From positions 1 through 9,720 of the forward strand of contig JAHJCI010000019.1 in assembly GCA_018813085.1 (NCBI GenBank): 9,720 nt of DNA. Direction: 5' to 3'. The notes below the pieces were generated by a model. It was not told the origin of the DNA. It did no database searches and saw nothing but the letters and a program-made list of their open reading frames with translations. Both the position numbers and the translations under genes were made by a program. Numbering within the stretch: position 1 is the stretch's first letter; each line of letters starts with the position of its first letter. The DNA comes from Candidatus Omnitrophota bacterium (GTDB lineage Bacteria; Omnitrophota; Gorgyraeia; Gygaellales; JAHJCI01). This document shows positions 6,486 through 9,720 of the stretch, piece after piece.

Positions 6486-8188
6486 GCTTGTTTTGGAGGC
6501 CGCTTAAAGCCGTACTCATGAAATATATCATCGATTTCGTCGTAATTAAGCTCTTCTTTGGTTAGCAGTTCTTGCGCGAACCTGCCAAGGAGTTTTGATT
6601 CTTTCCTGAGCAGCTCTTTGACTTCTTTCAGGCAGTCCTGCAGAATATCCTGCGTTTCCTGGTTTAATTGTTCTTTTACTTTTTCTGAGACAAAGGAGGC
6701 ATTTTCAGAGGAGCGGAATCCTTTGGACTGGTATAATCCGCTTTCCAGGATGCTGTAATCTCCCACCAGCCCGGACTTGCCCATTCCAAAATTCCAGACC
6801 ATCTGATGCGCATGGCTCATTGCCTGCCTGAAATCCTGGGAGACTCCGGTAGTGGTTGTGCCAAAGGTCAGGCTTTCGGCAGCATAAGAGCCCAGGCAAT
6901 ACTTTATCGCGCCTAATATTTCTTCCTTTGTGCGGATATGCATCTCTTCCCTGGGATGCGATACGACCATGCCTAATGCCTCTCCGCGGGAAGCAATCGA
7001 GGCTTTGAATACGTCTTCGCTGGGGTGTAGCAGATACATTGCAATTGCGTGACCGGCTTCATGATAAGCAACCTTTTTTCTTTCTTCCTCGCTGAATACC
7101 CTTTTATGTTTTATGCCCATTTCCACACGGTCTAAGGCCTCGGTTATTTCCTTAAGCGAAATTATTTCTTTCCTGTTGCGTACTGCAATCAGGGCCGCTT
7201 CCCTTACCAGGTTTGCGATATCCGCAGGGGTGTGCCCGACAGCCATTCTTGCTAATCTGGGAATTTCAAGAGAGGGGTCGTATTTTACCTCTTTTAAATA
7301 ATAGGCGAATAATTTTTCCCGTTCTTCCAGGTTCGGGACATCTACAAAGATTTTCCGGTCAAATCTGCCCGGCCTTAATAAGGCAGGGTCAAGGAATGAT
7401 TCCGGAGCATTGGTTGCCCCCATTATCACTATGTTGTCATCCTTTTCCTTAAGCCCGTCCATTTCCACCAGCAGCTGGTTTAGTGTAGTATTAAATTCAG
7501 TCTGGCCCCCGAATCCTTTATCTGTAGAACGGCGCGCGCCCACTGCATCAAGCTCATCAATAAATACGATGCATCCTCCTTCTGAGTAAGCCAGTTGCCT
7601 GGCCTGTTTAAAGAGTTTTCTTATGCGGCTTGAGCCTACCCCGACGAACATCTCTACGAACTCAGAGCCGGACATGGAAATAAAGGGAAGGTTTGCCTCA
7701 GTGGCGATAGCCTTGGCAAGGTAGGTTTTGCCGCAGCCGGGAGGCCCGATCATAAGTATGCCGCGCAGAATTTTACCTCCGATACGCTGTAATTCAGCTC
7801 GGTCTTTTACCAACCTTACTACCTCTGATGCTTCCTGTTTGGCTTCTTCCATGCCAATGACATCATCCCAGTAGATATTGACATCCTTACCCTTTATGCC
7901 CTTTTTGAGCATGGAGGTCATTTTAAAATGCCCGCCGCGAAACATCAGCCAATACCAGAACAGCGCATAGACAGGCATGCTTATAAGCTGCGTAACAACA
8001 AAGACATAGAAGAGCATTGAATACTGCGCAAACATCTGCCTCTTTGAATAACTTTCAGTAAGCACCCAGGCATTAATGGCATTGCGCATGAATATAGCCA
8101 GGGAGATGAGGATACCCAGGATTCCCAGGGCTATTAATATCTTAATCCAGTGGAACTTAAGGAATAGTTTGAACTTTCGCGCCCGCAT
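6482..8188 (-). CDS. FtsH-type membrane-bound ATP-dependent zinc metalloprotease
   Basis: AAA+ protease of the FtsH/Yme1 family, degrading membrane and soluble proteins at the cytoplasmic face. In order, the 568 residues show: membrane helix 1 (about 15-34), a short outside loop, and helix 2 (about 58-83). The ATPase domain then has Walker A GPPGCGKT (148-155), pore loop FVGVG (181-185), Walker B IVFIDELD (207-214), and arginine fingers R275 and R278 in [10 protein letters not shown]. The peptidase domain has zinc site HEAGH (376-380) and likely third ligand D452 in [10 protein letters not shown]. All catalytic elements are intact. It differs from classical FtsH (E. coli 644 residues) in having only about 25 residues between the helices instead of a folded domain near 70 residues. 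A separate canonical ftsH may exist elsewhere, so I give no symbol. It leads a two-gene unit with the lipoprotein. Confidence 0.92.
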   Translation of the reverse strand: MRARKFKLFLKFHWIKILIALGILGILISLAIFMRNAINAWVLTESYSKRQMFAQYSMLFYVFVVTQLISMPVYALFWYWLMFRGGHFKMTSMLKKGIKGKDVNIYWDDVIGMEEAKQEASEVVRLVKDRAELQRIGGKILRGILMIGPPGCGKTYLAKAIATEANLPFISMSGSEFVEMFVGVGSSRIRKLFKQARQLAYSEGGCIVFIDELDAVGARRSTDKGFGGQTEFNTTLNQLLVEMDGLKEKDDNIVIMGATNAPESFLDPALLRPGRFDRKIFVDVPNLEEREKLFAYYLKEVKYDPSLEIPRLARMAVGHTPADIANLVREAALIAVRNRKEIISLKEITEALDRVEMGIKHKRVFSEEERKKVAYHEAGHAIAMYLLHPSEDVFKASIASRGEALGMVVSHPREEMHIRTKEEILGAIKYCLGSYAAESLTFGTTTTGVSQDFRQAMSHAHQMVWNFGMGKSGLVGDYSILESGLYQSKGFRSSENASFVSEKVKEQLNQETQDILQDCLKEVKELLRKESKLLGRFAQELLTKEELNYDEIDDIFHEYGFKRPPKQA

Positions 8189-8194
8189 TAAGAG

Positions 8195-8202
8195 CCTCCT
8201 TT
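8195..8202 (-). promoter_or_regulatory. ribosome binding site of the FtsH-type protease gene
   Basis: On the minus strand AAAGGAGG, a full match to the 16S rRNA tail, stands 6 bases before the ATG at 8188. It fixes the start and predicts strong translation. The downstream lipoprotein gene, by contrast, has no such site. Confidence 0.85.
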
Positions 8203-8274
8203 GGGTTTAGGCATAGGAATTGAGATTATTGATTTCTAAGTTGGAGTTCTGAAGGTAAAGTTTATCTGTTTTTG

Positions 8275-8303
8275 ACAATAACACACCCATTTTGAAAAGT
8301 CAA
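8275..8303 (-). promoter_or_regulatory. candidate promoter of the protease-lipoprotein unit
   Basis: Read on the minus strand, TTGACT (8303-8298) and TATTGT (8280-8275) are separated by 17 bases, with TG one base before the -10 hexamer. Transcription would begin near 8268, leaving a leader of about 80 bases. The -10 match is 4 of 6, so this is moderate evidence. The site does not overlap the eno promoter that faces the other way. Confidence 0.45.
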
Positions 8304-8325
8304 TCAATTTATAATTAAAACCTGC

Positions 8326-9697
<1,372 letters not shown>

Positions 9698-9720
9698 GCA
9701 CTCATTGAAAATGTTGAAAT

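Noticed and set aside
6705..7452. Reading frames of 60-80 codons on both strands across the protease gene
   Set aside because: They are shadows of the strongly conserved FtsH-type frame, with no start signals or family resemblance.

Overview
The window is a bacterial chromosomal segment with dense coding and no RNA genes. It carries an almost complete Rnf complex operon (rnfC-G-D-E-A-B, plus strand, rnfC cut by the left edge), then a small secreted protein and purN. A two-gene minus-strand unit follows (an FtsH-type membrane protease and a lipoprotein), and then enolase on the plus strand. The Rnf complex, the overlapping gene starts, AGGAGG-type ribosome binding sites and moderate GC content suggest an anaerobic, Gram-negative-type bacterium. 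An uncultivated lineage such as Omnitrophota is my best guess from general impression. The sequence itself does not prove any phylum.

Bases 1-3375: rnfC (3' part), rnfG, rnfD, rnfE and rnfA are packed with overlaps or gaps of only 2 bases. Together with rnfB they encode a membrane complex that passes electrons from reduced ferredoxin to NAD+ while exporting Na+ or H+ (or runs in reverse). The key cofactor residues are visible: two 4Fe-4S motifs in RnfC, flavinylation-type threonines in RnfG and RnfD, two conserved cysteines each in RnfA and RnfE, and a multi-cluster RnfB.

Bases 3376-3562: the tight packing is broken only between rnfA and rnfB, by a 179-bp inverted-repeat element. It has a perfect 25-bp terminal inverted repeat, two 57-bp palindrome-ended arms and an AT-rich core, like a REP/BIME or a small MITE. 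Every plausible rnfB start codon lies inside, or 2 bases beyond, this element and none is ATG, so the element appears to supply the translation start of rnfB. This is the most interesting feature of the window.

Bases 4374-5596: an AT-rich gene for an exported protein of unknown function starts 1 base after rnfB. It is followed by purN, whose substrate and catalytic residues match the E. coli numbering exactly.

Bases 5583-8188 (minus): a divergent FtsH-type AAA+ zinc protease with a short extracytoplasmic loop is followed, through an ATGA overlap, by a lipoprotein of unknown function. The lipoprotein gene converges on purN with a 14-bp overlap.

Bases 8189-9720: a 200-bp divergent intergenic region holds credible promoters for the protease unit and for eno. 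The enolase gene is complete. Its stop codon lies in a 10-bp inverted repeat that lacks a U-tract.
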